DNA of 64,000 nucleotides from Pseudomonas asturiensis (GCF_900143095.1 NZ_FRDA01000002.1:372001-436000); one strand, 5' to 3'; shown: positions 7,809-17,517, counted from the stretch's first letter. Notes: generated by a model from the letters alone, not told the origin. Made by a program: numbers and translations.

Positions 7809-9815
7809 ATGTCCCTACCCAAACACCACCTGGAATTGCTCAGCCCCGCACGGGACACGAGCATCGCCCGTGAAGCCATCCTGCATGGCGCCGACGCGGT
7901 GTACATTGGCGGGCCGAGCTTCGGCGCACGACACAACGCCTGCAACGAGGTCAGCGATATCGCCGAACTGGTGAAATTTGCCCATCGCTACCATGCGCGC
8001 ATCTTCACCACGATCAACACTATCCTGCACGACGACGAACTGGAACCGGCCCGCACGCTGATCCACCAGCTCTACGACGCAGGCGTGGATGCGCTGATCG
8101 TGCAAGACCTTGGCGTCCTGGATATGGACATTCCACCCATTGAGCTGCATGCCAGCACCCAGACCGACATCCGCACCCTTGGCCGGGCGAAGTTTCTCGA
8201 TCAGGCAGGTTTCTCGCAACTTGTATTGGCGCGTGAGCTGAACCTGCAGGAAATCCGCGAGATCGCCGACGAAACCGACGCGGCCATCGAGTTCTTCATC
8301 CATGGCGCGTTGTGCGTGGCATTCTCCGGGCAGTGCAATATCTCCCACGCGCAGAACGGCCGCAGCGCCAACCGGGGCGACTGCTCCCAGGCGTGCCGCC
8401 TGCCTTACACCCTCAAGGACGATCAGGGCCGTGTCGTGGCCTTCGAAAAGCACCTGCTGTCGATGAAAGACAACAACCAGAGCGCCAACCTGCGTGCCCT
8501 GGTCGAAGCCGGCGTGCGCTCGTTCAAGATCGAGGGGCGCTACAAGGACGCGGGCTACGTCAAAAACATCACCGCTTATTACCGTCAGCGACTGGACGAC
8601 ATCCTCGAAGACCGCCCGGACCTGGCGCGGGCCTCCAGCGGCCGTACCGCGCACTTCTTCGTCCCGGACCCGGAAAAGACCTTCAACCGTGGCAGCACCG
8701 ACTACTTCGTCAGTGACCGCAAGATCGACATCGGCGCCTTTGACACGCCGACCTTCACCGGCCTGTCGGTGGGCAGCGTGGAAAAACTGGGCAAGCGCGA
8801 TCTGATCGCAGTCACCCACGAGCCACTGTCCAACGGCGACGGTCTGAACGTGCTGATCAAGCGTGAGGTGGTGGGTTTCCGCGCCAACGTGGCCGAGCTC
8901 AAAGGTGAATTCGAGGAAGACGGCGAGAAACGCTGGCGCTATCGCGTCGAGCCCAATGAGATGCCGGCCGCCCTCTCACGACTGCGCCCGAATCACCCGC
9001 TGAACCGTAACCTGGATCACAACTGGCAGCAGGCGCTGCTCAAGCCGTCGGCCGAACGCCGGATCGGTATCCAGTGGCAGGTCGAACTGCGTGAAGAGCG
9101 TCTGAACCTGATCGCGACCAGCGAGGAAGGTGTGAGTGTCACGACTCATCTGGACGGGCCGTTCGGTGCAGCGAACAAACCGGAACAGGCGCTCGACCAG
9201 TTGCGTGACCTGCTCTCGCAACTGGGCACCACGATCTATCACGCTCAGGACATCAAGCTGGACGCCCCACAGGCGTTCTTCGTGCCCAACTCTCAGCTCA
9301 AGACGCTGCGCCGCGACACCATCGACGCGTTGACCGAAGCGCGCCTGAAGGCTCATCCGCAAGGCGGTCGCAAGGCAGAAACCACGCCGCCACCGGTCTA
9401 TCCCGAGTCGCACCTGTCGTTTCTGGCCAACGTCTACAACCAGAAGGCGCGTGATTTCTACCACCGCCACGGCGTGCAACTGATCGATGCGGCTTACGAA
9501 GCGCACGAGGAAACGGGCGAAGTCCCGGTGATGATCACCAAGCACTGCCTGCGTTTCTCGTTCAACCTGTGCCCGAAACAGGCCAAGGGCGTGACCGGCG
9601 TACGTACCAAAGTGGCGCCGATGCAGCTGATTCAAGGCGACGAAGTGCTGACCCTGAAGTTCGACTGCAAGCCCTGTGAAATGCACGTGGTGGGCAAGAT
9701 GAAAGGCCATATTCTGGACCTGCCGCTGCCAGGCAGCGCCGCGGCCAAGGCGGTCGTTGGGCACATCACACCAGAAGACCTGATGAAAACCGCCCGCCAG
9801 CGCGCCCCGCGCTGA
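7809..9815 (+). CDS. rlhA: U32 peptidase-family protein, RlhA-type 23S rRNA hydroxylation enzyme
   Basis: Protein of 668 residues, close to E. coli RlhA (about 650). The N-terminal TIM-barrel-like U32 domain begins LELLSPARD and contains GADAVYIGG and HASTQTDI. The family Cys cluster is at about residues 174-198 (GQC...GDCSQACR), with further Cys in CLRFSFNLC (about 579) and CKPCEMH (about 619), consistent with an iron-sulfur-dependent enzyme. RlhA is known to make 5-hydroxycytidine at C2501 of 23S rRNA; assignment to RlhA rather than another U32 branch rests on length and the C-terminal Cys motifs. The start at 7809 (MSLPKHH) is preferred over 7764. Confidence 0.82.
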   Translation: MSLPKHHLELLSPARDTSIAREAILHGADAVYIGGPSFGARHNACNEVSDIAELVKFAHRYHARIFTTINTILHDDELEPARTLIHQLYDAGVDALIVQDLGVLDMDIPPIELHASTQTDIRTLGRAKFLDQAGFSQLVLARELNLQEIREIADETDAAIEFFIHGALCVAFSGQCNISHAQNGRSANRGDCSQACRLPYTLKDDQGRVVAFEKHLLSMKDNNQSANLRALVEAGVRSFKIEGRYKDAGYVKNITAYYRQRLDDILEDRPDLARASSGRTAHFFVPDPEKTFNRGSTDYFVSDRKIDIGAFDTPTFTGLSVGSVEKLGKRDLIAVTHEPLSNGDGLNVLIKREVVGFRANVAELKGEFEEDGEKRWRYRVEPNEMPAALSRLRPNHPLNRNLDHNWQQALLKPSAERRIGIQWQVELREERLNLIATSEEGVSVTTHLDGPFGAANKPEQALDQLRDLLSQLGTTIYHAQDIKLDAPQAFFVPNSQLKTLRRDTIDALTEARLKAHPQGGRKAETTPPPVYPESHLSFLANVYNQKARDFYHRHGVQLIDAAYEAHEETGEVPVMITKHCLRFSFNLCPKQAKGVTGVRTKVAPMQLIQGDEVLTLKFDCKPCEMHVVGKMKGHILDLPLPGSAAAKAVVGHITPEDLMKTARQRAPR

Positions 9816-9868
9816 CGAAACTCATCAAGCACCCGCGTCCCACAGAAGAGGAGGCTTCATCACCTTTT

Positions 9869-9946
9869 GTGGGAGCGGACTTGTCCGCGAATACAGCAGC
9901 CTGGCCACTGCATCTTCGTCGGATGTACCGGCCTTTTCGCGGACAA
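9869..9946. repeat. REP-like repeat, GTGGGAGCGGACTTGTCCGCG family (right arm eroded)
   Basis: The left arm GTGGGAGCGGACTTGTCCGC starts at 9869. An interior closely resembling the copy at 42602 (TCGGATGTACCGGCCTTTTC) leads to a truncated right arm CGCGGACAA. It differs in sequence from the GGAGGCGGCTTGCC repeats. It fills most of the gap between rlhA and the chemoreceptor gene. Confidence 0.75.
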
Positions 9947-10110
9947 ACGGAACGCCGCCCGGTCCGTATCCACAAAATCCAGCCTCTTCAGCGGGTTATT
10001 AATGTCTGATCTGGGCGGCGTTCCGACGATCAACGACGATGCAATTTTCTGGCAAACCCTGCCGGTCTCATGACCAGCAAGCCACCTCCATCTCCTCTTG
10101 TGTCTCCTGG

Positions 10111-12072
10111 TCACGCCACCTTGAAACGGCTGACCAATTGCTGCTGATGCTCGGCCAGCCGTGCCAGTTCCAGACTGGTCATCGCCGTCTGCTCGGCACC
10201 CGCACTGACCTGAATCACCAGATCATTGATGTTGGTGACATTGCGGTTGATGTCTTCTGCGACCGAGGTCTGCTCTTCCGCGGCGGTCGCAATCTGAAGG
10301 TTGCGATCGTTGATGTTCGCCACGCCTTCAGCGATCTCAGAAAGCAACGTACCGGCACGCACAATATTGCGCGCTCCAGCCTGCGCCTTGTCGAGGGTAT
10401 GCTGCATGGACACGCTGGCGCGATCCGAACCTGACTGCAGGTTGGTGATCATCTGCTGAATATTGCCGGTCGACTCCTGCGTCTTCTGCGCCAGCGTGCG
10501 CACTTCGGACGCCACCACGGCAAATCCGCGCCCATGATCACCAGCCCTGGCCGCCTCGATGGCCGCGTTCAGCGCCAGCAGGTTGGTCTGCTCGGCGATT
10601 CCGCGAATCACTTCCAGCACCGAGGAAATCGCGTCGCTTTCATGCTTGAGTTCGGCAATGATCCCCGACGTCTGCTCCGCCTGGCCTGAGAGCTGCTGAA
10701 TCAGCTCGATGGTGTTGTCGATCTCGGTCCGCCCGTCACTGGTGCTCTGGTTAACCTGCTGCGAGGCCAGCGAAGCATCTGTGGTACTGCGGGCCACGTC
10801 CTTGACGGTCGCGCTCATCTGGTTAATCGCGGTTGCCACCTGCTCGGTGCCCTGACGCTGTTGCTCGACGCTCTTGCTGGTTTGCAGGGTCACCGCCGAA
10901 CACTGCTCGGCAGCTGTCGCAACCTGCGCCGTGGCGTTGCCTATCTCCTGCACGATTTCCTTGATTTCATTGCTCATGGCATTGAGGTTCAAGACGATCT
11001 GGCCAAATTCGTCGCGGCCTTCGTAGTCAGCGCGCGCTGTCAGATCACGACGCGACAAGGACAGCAGGGTCTGATTGATCTCACCGACCGCAAAGTTGAT
11101 GTTACGGATGATCAGCCAGACCAGTACAAAGACGGCCAGCAATGCCGCCAGGGTCGATCCCAGGGTCAGCCACAGATTACTGCTCGCAGCATCCCGCGCT
11201 TGAGCCGCCAGGGATCCGACGTCGTCGCTGAGCTGACCTTCAACTTCCCCCATCAGGTCGATGCGACGGGTGGCCACTTCAAACCAGGCTTCAGGCTTGA
11301 CCCCCAGCGCCTCGCCCAATGGACGCTCTACGGCCAGTTGCTGCAACCTGAGCACTTCCAGGGCAGACGCCTCTTGCATCTTGCCGTCCAGCAATTGAAC
11401 GAAACGCTCTGGAGCCTTGCGACGAAAGCCGTCCGAATACGCCGAGAATTCACCCAGGTTGCGACTGAATCTCGACAGCAGCGCCGAATCGAATCGGTCC
11501 TGAGTGAAGACGATTCCCAAAATGAAGCGCTCGCGACCGGCCCGCTCCTTCATCTCGATGAACTGATTAAGCGCAGCCAGTGCGTGGACCAGCGAGGCTT
11601 CAGTAACGCTGGCTTCCAGTGACTGGGTGTAGCCGACCATCGCCTGAATCATGCCGGTGTAGCGCGCACCGGACTCGGTGCTGCTGATCGTCAATTGATC
11701 GACCTGCTCGCGGGTGCCTTTCAAGCGCTCCAGTGCGCTCAACACGCTCTCGACCTGCGGGTTACCCGTGGTCGGGATGGCGCGTACAGCCGTGACGGAG
11801 CGGTCACTGTCCTGGCGAATGACGGCCAGCCGATCACGCATCGACTTGCCCTGGCTGCCCAGAAAAACGCCACTGGCACCGCGCTCGCGCTGCAGATTGG
11901 TGATGAGCTGACTAAGGACCTGCGCATCGGTACTGGCGGTCACGGCCTGATCCATCTGCGTCAGTGTCTTGTAGCTGTCGTACACGTACACCGAGGCAAG
12001 CGTCAGAAAGCCCATCAGCGGGAACAGCAGGATCATGAGTAGTTTTAGTCGGAGCGGAGCGTTTCTGAGCAT
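10111..12072 (-). CDS. Methyl-accepting chemotaxis protein with periplasmic NIT (nitrate/nitrite-sensing) domain
   Basis: Chemoreceptor of 653 residues: TM1 about 11-31, an all-helical periplasmic domain of about 265 residues, TM2 about 300-323, HAMP about 325-380, and a signalling domain with the hairpin-tip motif [18 protein letters not shown]. The periplasmic domain carries paired NIT signatures, [13 protein letters not shown] (about 60-72) and [14 protein letters not shown] (about 173-186), suggesting nitrate/nitrite sensing. It is unlinked in strand to nirBD but only 1.2 kb away. No CheR-binding pentapeptide is visible at the C-terminus. Ligand identity is inferred from the domain. Confidence 0.88.
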   Translation of the reverse strand: MLRNAPLRLKLLMILLFPLMGFLTLASVYVYDSYKTLTQMDQAVTASTDAQVLSQLITNLQRERGASGVFLGSQGKSMRDRLAVIRQDSDRSVTAVRAIPTTGNPQVESVLSALERLKGTREQVDQLTISSTESGARYTGMIQAMVGYTQSLEASVTEASLVHALAALNQFIEMKERAGRERFILGIVFTQDRFDSALLSRFSRNLGEFSAYSDGFRRKAPERFVQLLDGKMQEASALEVLRLQQLAVERPLGEALGVKPEAWFEVATRRIDLMGEVEGQLSDDVGSLAAQARDAASSNLWLTLGSTLAALLAVFVLVWLIIRNINFAVGEINQTLLSLSRRDLTARADYEGRDEFGQIVLNLNAMSNEIKEIVQEIGNATAQVATAAEQCSAVTLQTSKSVEQQRQGTEQVATAINQMSATVKDVARSTTDASLASQQVNQSTSDGRTEIDNTIELIQQLSGQAEQTSGIIAELKHESDAISSVLEVIRGIAEQTNLLALNAAIEAARAGDHGRGFAVVASEVRTLAQKTQESTGNIQQMITNLQSGSDRASVSMQHTLDKAQAGARNIVRAGTLLSEIAEGVANINDRNLQIATAAEEQTSVAEDINRNVTNINDLVIQVSAGAEQTAMTSLELARLAEHQQQLVSRFKVA

Positions 12073-12222
12073 AATCCTTCAAGCCTCATTCATGGCCGTC
12101 ACGCATTTGCGCAAACGTATCGCCTGCGTATGGCCGCTGTTCAAATCCTTGAAGATTCCATTTGGCCATCACTCGCCCGATTCACCATGCACGTTCCCTG
12201 CCCGCTCCTTACAAGCAAATCT

Positions 12223-12723
12223 TTATTTCCGACGTACGCGCTCCATGTGCGTGGTCTTCCAGACCGGATCGGTTTCCACATCCGTTACGGCAAAGCCCTG
12301 CTTCTCCCAGAAGCGGATAGCCCCCGGCAGGAAGGGATGGGTGTGCAGATAAAGCACGTCTATTGCACTGGCATCGGCATGCGCCCAGAGCGCTTCACAC
12401 AGTCGGCTGGCCAGACCACCGCCCCTGAACGCGGGCATGACGTACAGACGGACGATTTCGACCGTGTCGCGTCCGATGTAATCCAGCTGCGCAAAGCGAT
12501 GGTCGAATGGCAGGTAACCGACAGCAGCGACGATCTCCCGGTCATGACGGGCAATGAGAAATTTGCCTCTGTCGCCGTTCAGATACACCTGTTCGAACGC
12601 AGCCAGGTCGGCAGGAACCACAGTGGCGTCAAGCATGGGAAATATCTCGGCGCGCGCCCGCATGACGAAGGCAATGGTCTCGGGAATCTCGGCGCGGGTG
12701 ACTTCACGGATAGAGAGGGTCAT
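12223..12723 (-). CDS. GNAT-family N-acetyltransferase
   Basis: Protein of 166 residues with the GNAT acetyl-CoA fold: motif A VRLYVMPAFRGGGLASRLCE (about 91-110, the R/Q-x-x-G-x-G/A pyrophosphate loop) and a C-terminal FWEKQGFAVTD element typical of motif B. It is a single-domain cytosolic enzyme. The substrate cannot be read from sequence. It lies between the NIT chemoreceptor and nirBD, divergent from nirB. Confidence 0.85.
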   Translation of the reverse strand: MTLSIREVTRAEIPETIAFVMRARAEIFPMLDATVVPADLAAFEQVYLNGDRGKFLIARHDREIVAAVGYLPFDHRFAQLDYIGRDTVEIVRLYVMPAFRGGGLASRLCEALWAHADASAIDVLYLHTHPFLPGAIRFWEKQGFAVTDVETDPVWKTTHMERVRRK

Positions 12724-12876
12724 GGCAATGGATCAAAGAAGTGTGGGCGCAGGGTAATACAAATGCTGCGCCAGTTTCAGGACAGGATGGAGCCGGCTCC
12801 TGATCGCACCCAAGGCACCTCGAAACCACCTGCCCCGACACTTAATGCACATCTTTACAGCGCAACCCGCCCATCA

Positions 12877-12893
12877 CGCACCATTGCAATGCA
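12877..12893 (+). promoter_or_regulatory. Possible NtrC-binding site
   Basis: CGCACC-N5-AATGCA resembles the NtrC dyad TGCACC-N5-GGTGCA at nine of twelve positions and lies about 100 bp upstream of the sigma-54 promoter of nirBD, a normal enhancer distance. It is a weak match taken alone; the position supports it. Confidence 0.4.
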
Positions 12894-12994
12894 AACCGCA
12901 GCGTCGTCAGAGCGTCTTCTCTATAACCCTGACGCCAGGCCAAACGCCGGAAAACGTTCGTTGCACAGCCACTCATGGATGATCCACACCAAGC

Positions 12995-13010
12995 TGGCAC
13001 AACTCCTGCA
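12995..13010 (+). promoter_or_regulatory. Sigma-54 (RpoN) promoter of nirBD
   Basis: TGGCACAACTCCTGCA matches the -24/-12 element TGGCAC-N5-TTGCA with one mismatch and has the required ten bases between GG and GC. Transcription would start near 13021 and give a leader of about 215 bases before nirB. This suits nitrogen-controlled assimilatory nitrite reduction. Confidence 0.8.
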
Positions 13011-13020
13011 TAACCCTGAA

Positions 13021-13197
13021 CAACCCCACCTTTAATACGGTCGGGCCGCCCCGGTTGATCGATGAAGATCGCCAGTCTCACACAGACCACAGGGCTACCA
13101 GGTGCATCCGGCAACGAGGCTTGATCCGCACCCCTGAACACCCATAAGAGAACAGGCAAAGGCGCCTGGAACCGAAAGGTTCCGGGCGCTTTTTTTT
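13021..13197 (+). promoter_or_regulatory. nirBD leader with ANTAR (NasT-type) hairpins and intrinsic attenuator
   Basis: Three structures follow the sigma-54 promoter. First, a candidate P1 hairpin: GATC, hexaloop GATGAA, GATC at 13057-13070. Second, a P2 hairpin at 13101-13132: outer stem GGTGC/GCACC, inner ATC/GAT and GGC/GCT, hexaloop AACGAG with the A1 and G4 bases required by ANTAR proteins. Third, a strong terminator at 13161-13197: a 12-bp GC-rich stem (GCGCCTGGAACC, loop GAAA, GGTTCCGGGCGC) followed by eight T. This is the layout of NasR/NasT antitermination leaders. P1 deviates at loop position 1. Confidence 0.75.
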
Positions 13198-13235
13198 GCT
13201 TCAAAAAACCTGATTGGCCTCGGCCGGGACTCGCT

Positions 13236-15797
13236 ATGAACACCACAGTCTTCCCCCACAACGATGTAAAAACCCTGATCGTCGTCGGCAATGGCATGGT
13301 CGGTCACCATTGCGTCGAGCAGTTGATCGCTGGCGGCGCGCTGGAGCGCTATCGCATTCATGTGTTCGGTGAAGAGGCCCAGCGTGCCTACGACCGTGTA
13401 CATCTGTCCGAATACTTCACTGGCCGCGATGCCGAGTCGCTCGCCATGAGCGAAATGGCCCTGTATGAACAGGCAGGCCTCACCCTGCACCTGGGCGTAC
13501 CGGTGCTGGAAATCGACCGCGACCGCCACGAGATCATCACGTCTGAAGGCTGCTTCGGCTACGACAAACTGATCCTGGCTACAGGCTCCTACCCGTTTGT
13601 GCCACCTATCGAAGGCGCGCAGGGCAATTCGAAGCTGGTCTACCGCACGCTCGAAGACCTCGATAGCATCCGTTACGCGGCCTCCAAAGCGCGCCGTGGC
13701 GTCGTGGTCGGCGGCGGGCTGCTGGGGCTGGAAGCGGCCAACGCTCTTAAGTCGCTTGGCCTTGAAGCCCATGTGGTGGAATTTGCGCCGCGCCTGATGC
13801 CGGTCCAGCTGGACGAGCTGGGCGGCGCCGCCTTGAAGGCGCGCATCGAGGCCTTGGGCGTCGGCGTGCACCTTTCACGCGCCACTCAGTCGATCAGCGA
13901 CGGCAAGCAATACCGCTATCGCATGAATTTCGCCAACGACGAGTTCCTCGAAACCGACCTGATCGTGTTCTCCGCCGGTATTCGCCCGCAGGACGCCCTC
14001 GCCCGCCAATGTGCGCTGGAGCTGGGTCCGCGCGGCGGCATCGCGATTGACGAACACTGCCGCACCAGCGACGAAGATATCTATGCCATCGGTGAATGTG
14101 CCGCCTGGAACGGCAGCGTGTTTGGTCTGGTCGCGCCGGGCTATCAGATGGCCCGTGGGGTGGCGGCGCAGTTGTGCGACAAGGACACCGAGCCGTTCTT
14201 CGGTGCCGACATGTCCACCAAACTCAAATTGTTGGGCGTCGACGTGGGTTCCATCGGCGATGCGCACGGCGCACTGGCAGGCGCGGTCAGCTACCGCTTC
14301 ATTGACGAAGCCACTGCCAGCTATCGCCGTCTGGTGGTGTCGGCTGACGGCAAGCAGGTGCTCGGTGCCGTGCTGGTCGGCGACAACAGTTATTACGACA
14401 CCCTGCTGCAATACGCCCAGAACGGCATCACCCTGCCTGCTGATCCGTCGAGCCTGATCCTGCCGCACAGCGAAGGCGCGCCGACACTGGGTGCCGACGC
14501 CCTGCCCGCCACAGCCACCATCTGCTCGTGCCATAACGTCAGCAAGGGCTCGATCTGCTCGGCCATCGACAATGGCTGCACCGACCTTGCCGGCATCAAG
14601 GCCTGCACCAAGGCTGCGACCGGTTGCGGCGGCTGTACCGCGCTGCTCAAGCAAGTCTTCGAGCATGAACTGATTGCCCGTGGCGTTGCGGTTGACAAGA
14701 GCCTGTGCGAACACTTCGCCTACACCCGCCAGGAGCTGTATTCGATGGTCCGTGTCGAAGGCATCGAAACCTTCGAAGCGCTGTTGGCCCGCCATGGCAA
14801 GGGGGCTCACGGTTGCGACATTTGCAAGCCAGCCGTCGGCTCGATTCTCGCGTCGTGCTGGAACCGGCCGATCACCGAACCCTCGCTGGTGCCGTTGCAG
14901 GACACCAACGACACCTTTATGGCCAACATGCAGAAGAACGGCACCTACTCGGTGGTGCCGCGCATTCCAGGTGGCGAAATCACCCCGGACGGCCTGATCG
15001 CTATTGGCGCGGTGGCCAAGAAGTATGACCTGTACACCAAGATCACAGGCGGTCAGCGTATCGACCTGTTCGGCGCGCAATTGCACGAGTTGCCGGACAT
15101 CTGGAGCGAGCTGATCGAAGCCGGCTTCGAGACCGGGCACGCCTACGGCAAATCGACCCGGACAGTGAAGTCCTGCGTCGGCAGCACCTGGTGCCGCTAC
15201 GGCGTACAAGACAGCGTCGCCATGGCGCTGCGCATCGAAGATCGCTACAAGGGTCTGCGTTCGCCGCACAAACTCAAGTTCGCGGTCTCGGGCTGCACCC
15301 GTGAATGCGCAGAGGCACAGAGCAAGGACGTCGGGGTGATCGCCACCGAGAACGGCTGGAACCTTTACCTGTGCGGCAATGGCGGTATGCGTCCACGTCA
15401 CGCAGAACTGTTCGCCACCGATCTGGATGACGAAACCCTGATCCGCTACATCGACCGGTTCCTGATGCTTTACATACGTACCGCCGACAAGCTGCAGCGC
15501 ACGTCCGTCTGGCGTGAATCACTGGAGGGCGGCCTGGATTACCTGAAGGCCGTGATTCTCGACGACAGCCTGGGGCTGGCTACCGAGCTGGAATCGCAGA
15601 TGCAACTGGTGGTCGATCGCTACGAGTGCGAATGGGCCAACGCCCTCAAGGACCCGGAAAAGCTCAAACGCTTCCGCACCTTCGTCAACGACGGCCGTGG
15701 CGACCCTGATGTGCATTTCGTCAAGGAACGCGCTCAGCGTCGCCCTGCAAAACCTGAAGAACTCGCGCTTATCCCATTGTTCAAGGAGGTGGTCTGA
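13236..15797 (+). CDS. nirB: Assimilatory nitrite reductase [NAD(P)H], large subunit
   Basis: Flavo-iron-sulfur-siroheme enzyme of 853 residues that reduces nitrite to ammonium in the cytoplasm. Domains in order: FAD/NAD-binding pyridine nucleotide-disulfide fold (LIVVGNGMVG near residue 15; second nucleotide site VVVGGGLLGLEAA near 156), a BFD-like [2Fe-2S] domain (CSCHN... CGGC, about 430-470), sulfite/nitrite reductase ferredoxin-like half domains, and the siroheme/[4Fe-4S] site with SCVGSTWC near 646 and CTREC near 685. Expression is predicted to need sigma-54 and read-through of the leader attenuator. The gene overlaps nirD by one base. Confidence 0.96.
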   Translation: MNTTVFPHNDVKTLIVVGNGMVGHHCVEQLIAGGALERYRIHVFGEEAQRAYDRVHLSEYFTGRDAESLAMSEMALYEQAGLTLHLGVPVLEIDRDRHEIITSEGCFGYDKLILATGSYPFVPPIEGAQGNSKLVYRTLEDLDSIRYAASKARRGVVVGGGLLGLEAANALKSLGLEAHVVEFAPRLMPVQLDELGGAALKARIEALGVGVHLSRATQSISDGKQYRYRMNFANDEFLETDLIVFSAGIRPQDALARQCALELGPRGGIAIDEHCRTSDEDIYAIGECAAWNGSVFGLVAPGYQMARGVAAQLCDKDTEPFFGADMSTKLKLLGVDVGSIGDAHGALAGAVSYRFIDEATASYRRLVVSADGKQVLGAVLVGDNSYYDTLLQYAQNGITLPADPSSLILPHSEGAPTLGADALPATATICSCHNVSKGSICSAIDNGCTDLAGIKACTKAATGCGGCTALLKQVFEHELIARGVAVDKSLCEHFAYTRQELYSMVRVEGIETFEALLARHGKGAHGCDICKPAVGSILASCWNRPITEPSLVPLQDTNDTFMANMQKNGTYSVVPRIPGGEITPDGLIAIGAVAKKYDLYTKITGGQRIDLFGAQLHELPDIWSELIEAGFETGHAYGKSTRTVKSCVGSTWCRYGVQDSVAMALRIEDRYKGLRSPHKLKFAVSGCTRECAEAQSKDVGVIATENGWNLYLCGNGGMRPRHAELFATDLDDETLIRYIDRFLMLYIRTADKLQRTSVWRESLEGGLDYLKAVILDDSLGLATELESQMQLVVDRYECEWANALKDPEKLKRFRTFVNDGRGDPDVHFVKERAQRRPAKPEELALIPLFKEVV

Positions 15798-16180
15798 TGA
15801 ACTCGTCTGACACGGCTTTTGCAGAAAACACCCCGTCCGCGCTGCACCTGCACTGGCACGCGCTGTGCGGCCGCCAGGATCTGGTCGCCAATTCCGGCGT
15901 AGTGGCCTGGCTCGACGGCACGCAGGTCGCGCTGTTCTATGTGCCTGACACGGCTGACGGCGAAAAGCTTTACGCCATCGACAACCGCGACCCCAAATCC
16001 GGGGCCAACGTGATCGGGCGCGGGCTGATCGGCCAGATTGCAGGTGATCTGGTCATTGCCTCGCCACTGTACAAACAGCACTTCCGTCTGCACGACGGCA
16101 GTTGCCTGGAGTATCCAGAGCAGCGGCTGGACGTCTGGCCCGTGCGGTTGAACGGTGATCAGGTAGAGATTGCGGTGTAA
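15797..16180 (+). CDS. nirD: Assimilatory nitrite reductase, small subunit
   Basis: Protein of 127 residues with the Rieske-like beta fold of NirD but without the Cys/His pairs that would bind a [2Fe-2S] cluster, as is normal for NirD. Recognisable stretches are VALFYVPD, LYAIDNRDPKSGANVIGRG and SPLYKQHFRLHDG. Start ATG 15797 overlaps the nirB TGA (TGATGA) and has GGAGG ten bases upstream. It forms the holoenzyme with NirB. No nasA-type nitrate reductase gene follows in this window. Confidence 0.93.
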   Translation: MNSSDTAFAENTPSALHLHWHALCGRQDLVANSGVVAWLDGTQVALFYVPDTADGEKLYAIDNRDPKSGANVIGRGLIGQIAGDLVIASPLYKQHFRLHDGSCLEYPEQRLDVWPVRLNGDQVEIAV

Positions 16181-16204
16181 CGCCGAACAACGGCCCCGAT
16201 AAAA

Positions 16205-16235
16205 AAGCCTCTTTCGACTGATCGGAAGAGGCTTT
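16205..16235. terminator. Bidirectional intrinsic terminator between nirD and the HrpL-regulated gene
   Basis: Stem AAGCCTCTT/AAGAGGCTT with a 12-base loop, flanked by an A-run on the left and T bases on the right, so it can serve nirD on the plus strand and the convergent gene on the minus strand. Confidence 0.75.
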
Positions 16236-16251
16236 GGCCTGAGCCAGAGGC

Positions 16252-17430
16252 CTACACCAGCCCTGCAATCGTCTTCACGACGTCTGGCGCGGCCCGAGAC
16301 TCGGACAATGCGCCCGCAGTGGCCTGAACAGCCACCGACACAGGGCTGATGCGCCCACGCTTGATCGCATCCGTCGCACCTTCAGCGGCCGCCACGGTTG
16401 TCTCAAGAGCAGCACCGGCACCCGCCTTCAGCGCGCCTGCCAGACCGCCCTTGGACTCACCCACCGCGACCAGCACGTTGCTCAGCCCCACCACAGGCCA
16501 GATATTCTTGCCGACCTCGCCGAGGAATGCCTGAACGTTATCCTTGTTGGAACCATCAGCGCGAACGTGTGAATCATTGGTTTTGTCGAGACGATGATCG
16601 TCTTTGAGCGCCGTATAGCCCTGCTCGACGAAGTCCTTCCAGTTTCCGGCCTCGGTACCATGGCGGGCATCGCCATCATGGGTGATGCCCTGAAGATCAC
16701 TGTCGTCCACACACTGCCTTGCTGCGCCGTCGGCCTGATCGGAGCTGTTGATCCAGTTCAGCACTTTTGCCGCGTTGTAAGCAGCATCTGCCCGGCTTTC
16801 CGGATCTTTATTGTTCTCGCTCCAGTCACCTATCCGGGCATAGGCTTCAGTGCGCTTGATGTCTTTCTGGTAGCCCAGATTTTTCAGGATCGGGTTGTCG
16901 TCGATTATCTGTTCGGCGGTGCGCGTATCCCCCTCTGGCCGACCGGTCGCTTCAGTGGGTTTTGCGGATACATCCCTTTCGGTTTTGATGACGCTGCCGT
17001 CAGGGTTCAGTACACCGGGATACATGACATCCGGAGGCGGCGTCATGTCCGGTCGACTGGCGTCCATCAGAGGCGTGGTCCCATCGCTGGTGCCCATCAA
17101 TACCGCGCGTATTCTGGACAGCATTTCGTTGATCGCCATCAGCGCAACAGACTTCTGGTATGTCTCCGCACGGCTCAGGCCTGGAGCCTTTGTACCGGTC
17201 GTCTCGTGGGCTGCCCCGAAAAACACATCGCTTTGTCCGGACTTATTCAAGCTTTGCCCGCTGCCCACCGACGTCTGCGGGGCTTCATAGCCCGTGTTTC
17301 CGGACCTGGCCAATGATGAGCCAGGATTGCGGGTCGGCAAGTTTTGACTGTTGTTGTTTTGACGGTTCAGATCCTCAATCGGGATATCAGGTGCTCGTGT
17401 CGCGCCACTTGAAAACATTGAAGCTTTCAT
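16252..17430 (-). CDS. HrpL-regulated type III secretion protein with HrpK/HrpF/NolX-like domain
   Basis: Protein of 392 residues. The N-terminus has type III export traits: Ala at position 3, no acidic residue in the first 14, and Ser/Asn/Gln-rich sequence over the first 60. Residues about 172-275 resemble the HrpF/NolX family, which in Xanthomonas/Rhizobium and in P. syringae HrpK is linked to type III translocation: an IIDDNPILKNLG start, DAAYNAAKVLNWI, then a Ca-loop-like DDSDLQGITHDGDARHGTEA segment. Residues 309-392 are Gly/Ala/Val-rich and moderately hydrophobic, fitting membrane insertion. GGAG lies 6 bases before ATG 17430. A perfect hrp box is about 88 bp upstream. It is shorter than HrpK1 (about 780). 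Effector versus translocator role is undecided. Confidence 0.8.
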   Translation of the reverse strand: MKASMFSSGATRAPDIPIEDLNRQNNNSQNLPTRNPGSSLARSGNTGYEAPQTSVGSGQSLNKSGQSDVFFGAAHETTGTKAPGLSRAETYQKSVALMAINEMLSRIRAVLMGTSDGTTPLMDASRPDMTPPPDVMYPGVLNPDGSVIKTERDVSAKPTEATGRPEGDTRTAEQIIDDNPILKNLGYQKDIKRTEAYARIGDWSENNKDPESRADAAYNAAKVLNWINSSDQADGAARQCVDDSDLQGITHDGDARHGTEAGNWKDFVEQGYTALKDDHRLDKTNDSHVRADGSNKDNVQAFLGEVGKNIWPVVGLSNVLVAVGESKGGLAGALKAGAGAALETTVAAAEGATDAIKRGRISPVSVAVQATAGALSESRAAPDVVKTIAGLV

Positions 17431-17517
17431 AAGCTACTCCGTTGCTTGATTTTTGATCAATTCATGGGGCAACCGACGATCGTCGGTCCTTCCCGTTTTT
17501 CAGCATGAATGCGCCCG

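Noticed and set aside
13168..13183. GGAACC motif in the nirB leader as a hrp box
   Set aside because: It is one arm of the GGAACC-GAAA-GGTTCC terminator hairpin and no CCACNNA follows at 15-16 bases.
13875..15401. A 508-codon reading frame antisense to nirB
   Set aside because: GC-rich codon bias on the coding strand opens the opposite frame. The sense protein has full family motifs and the antisense product shows none.
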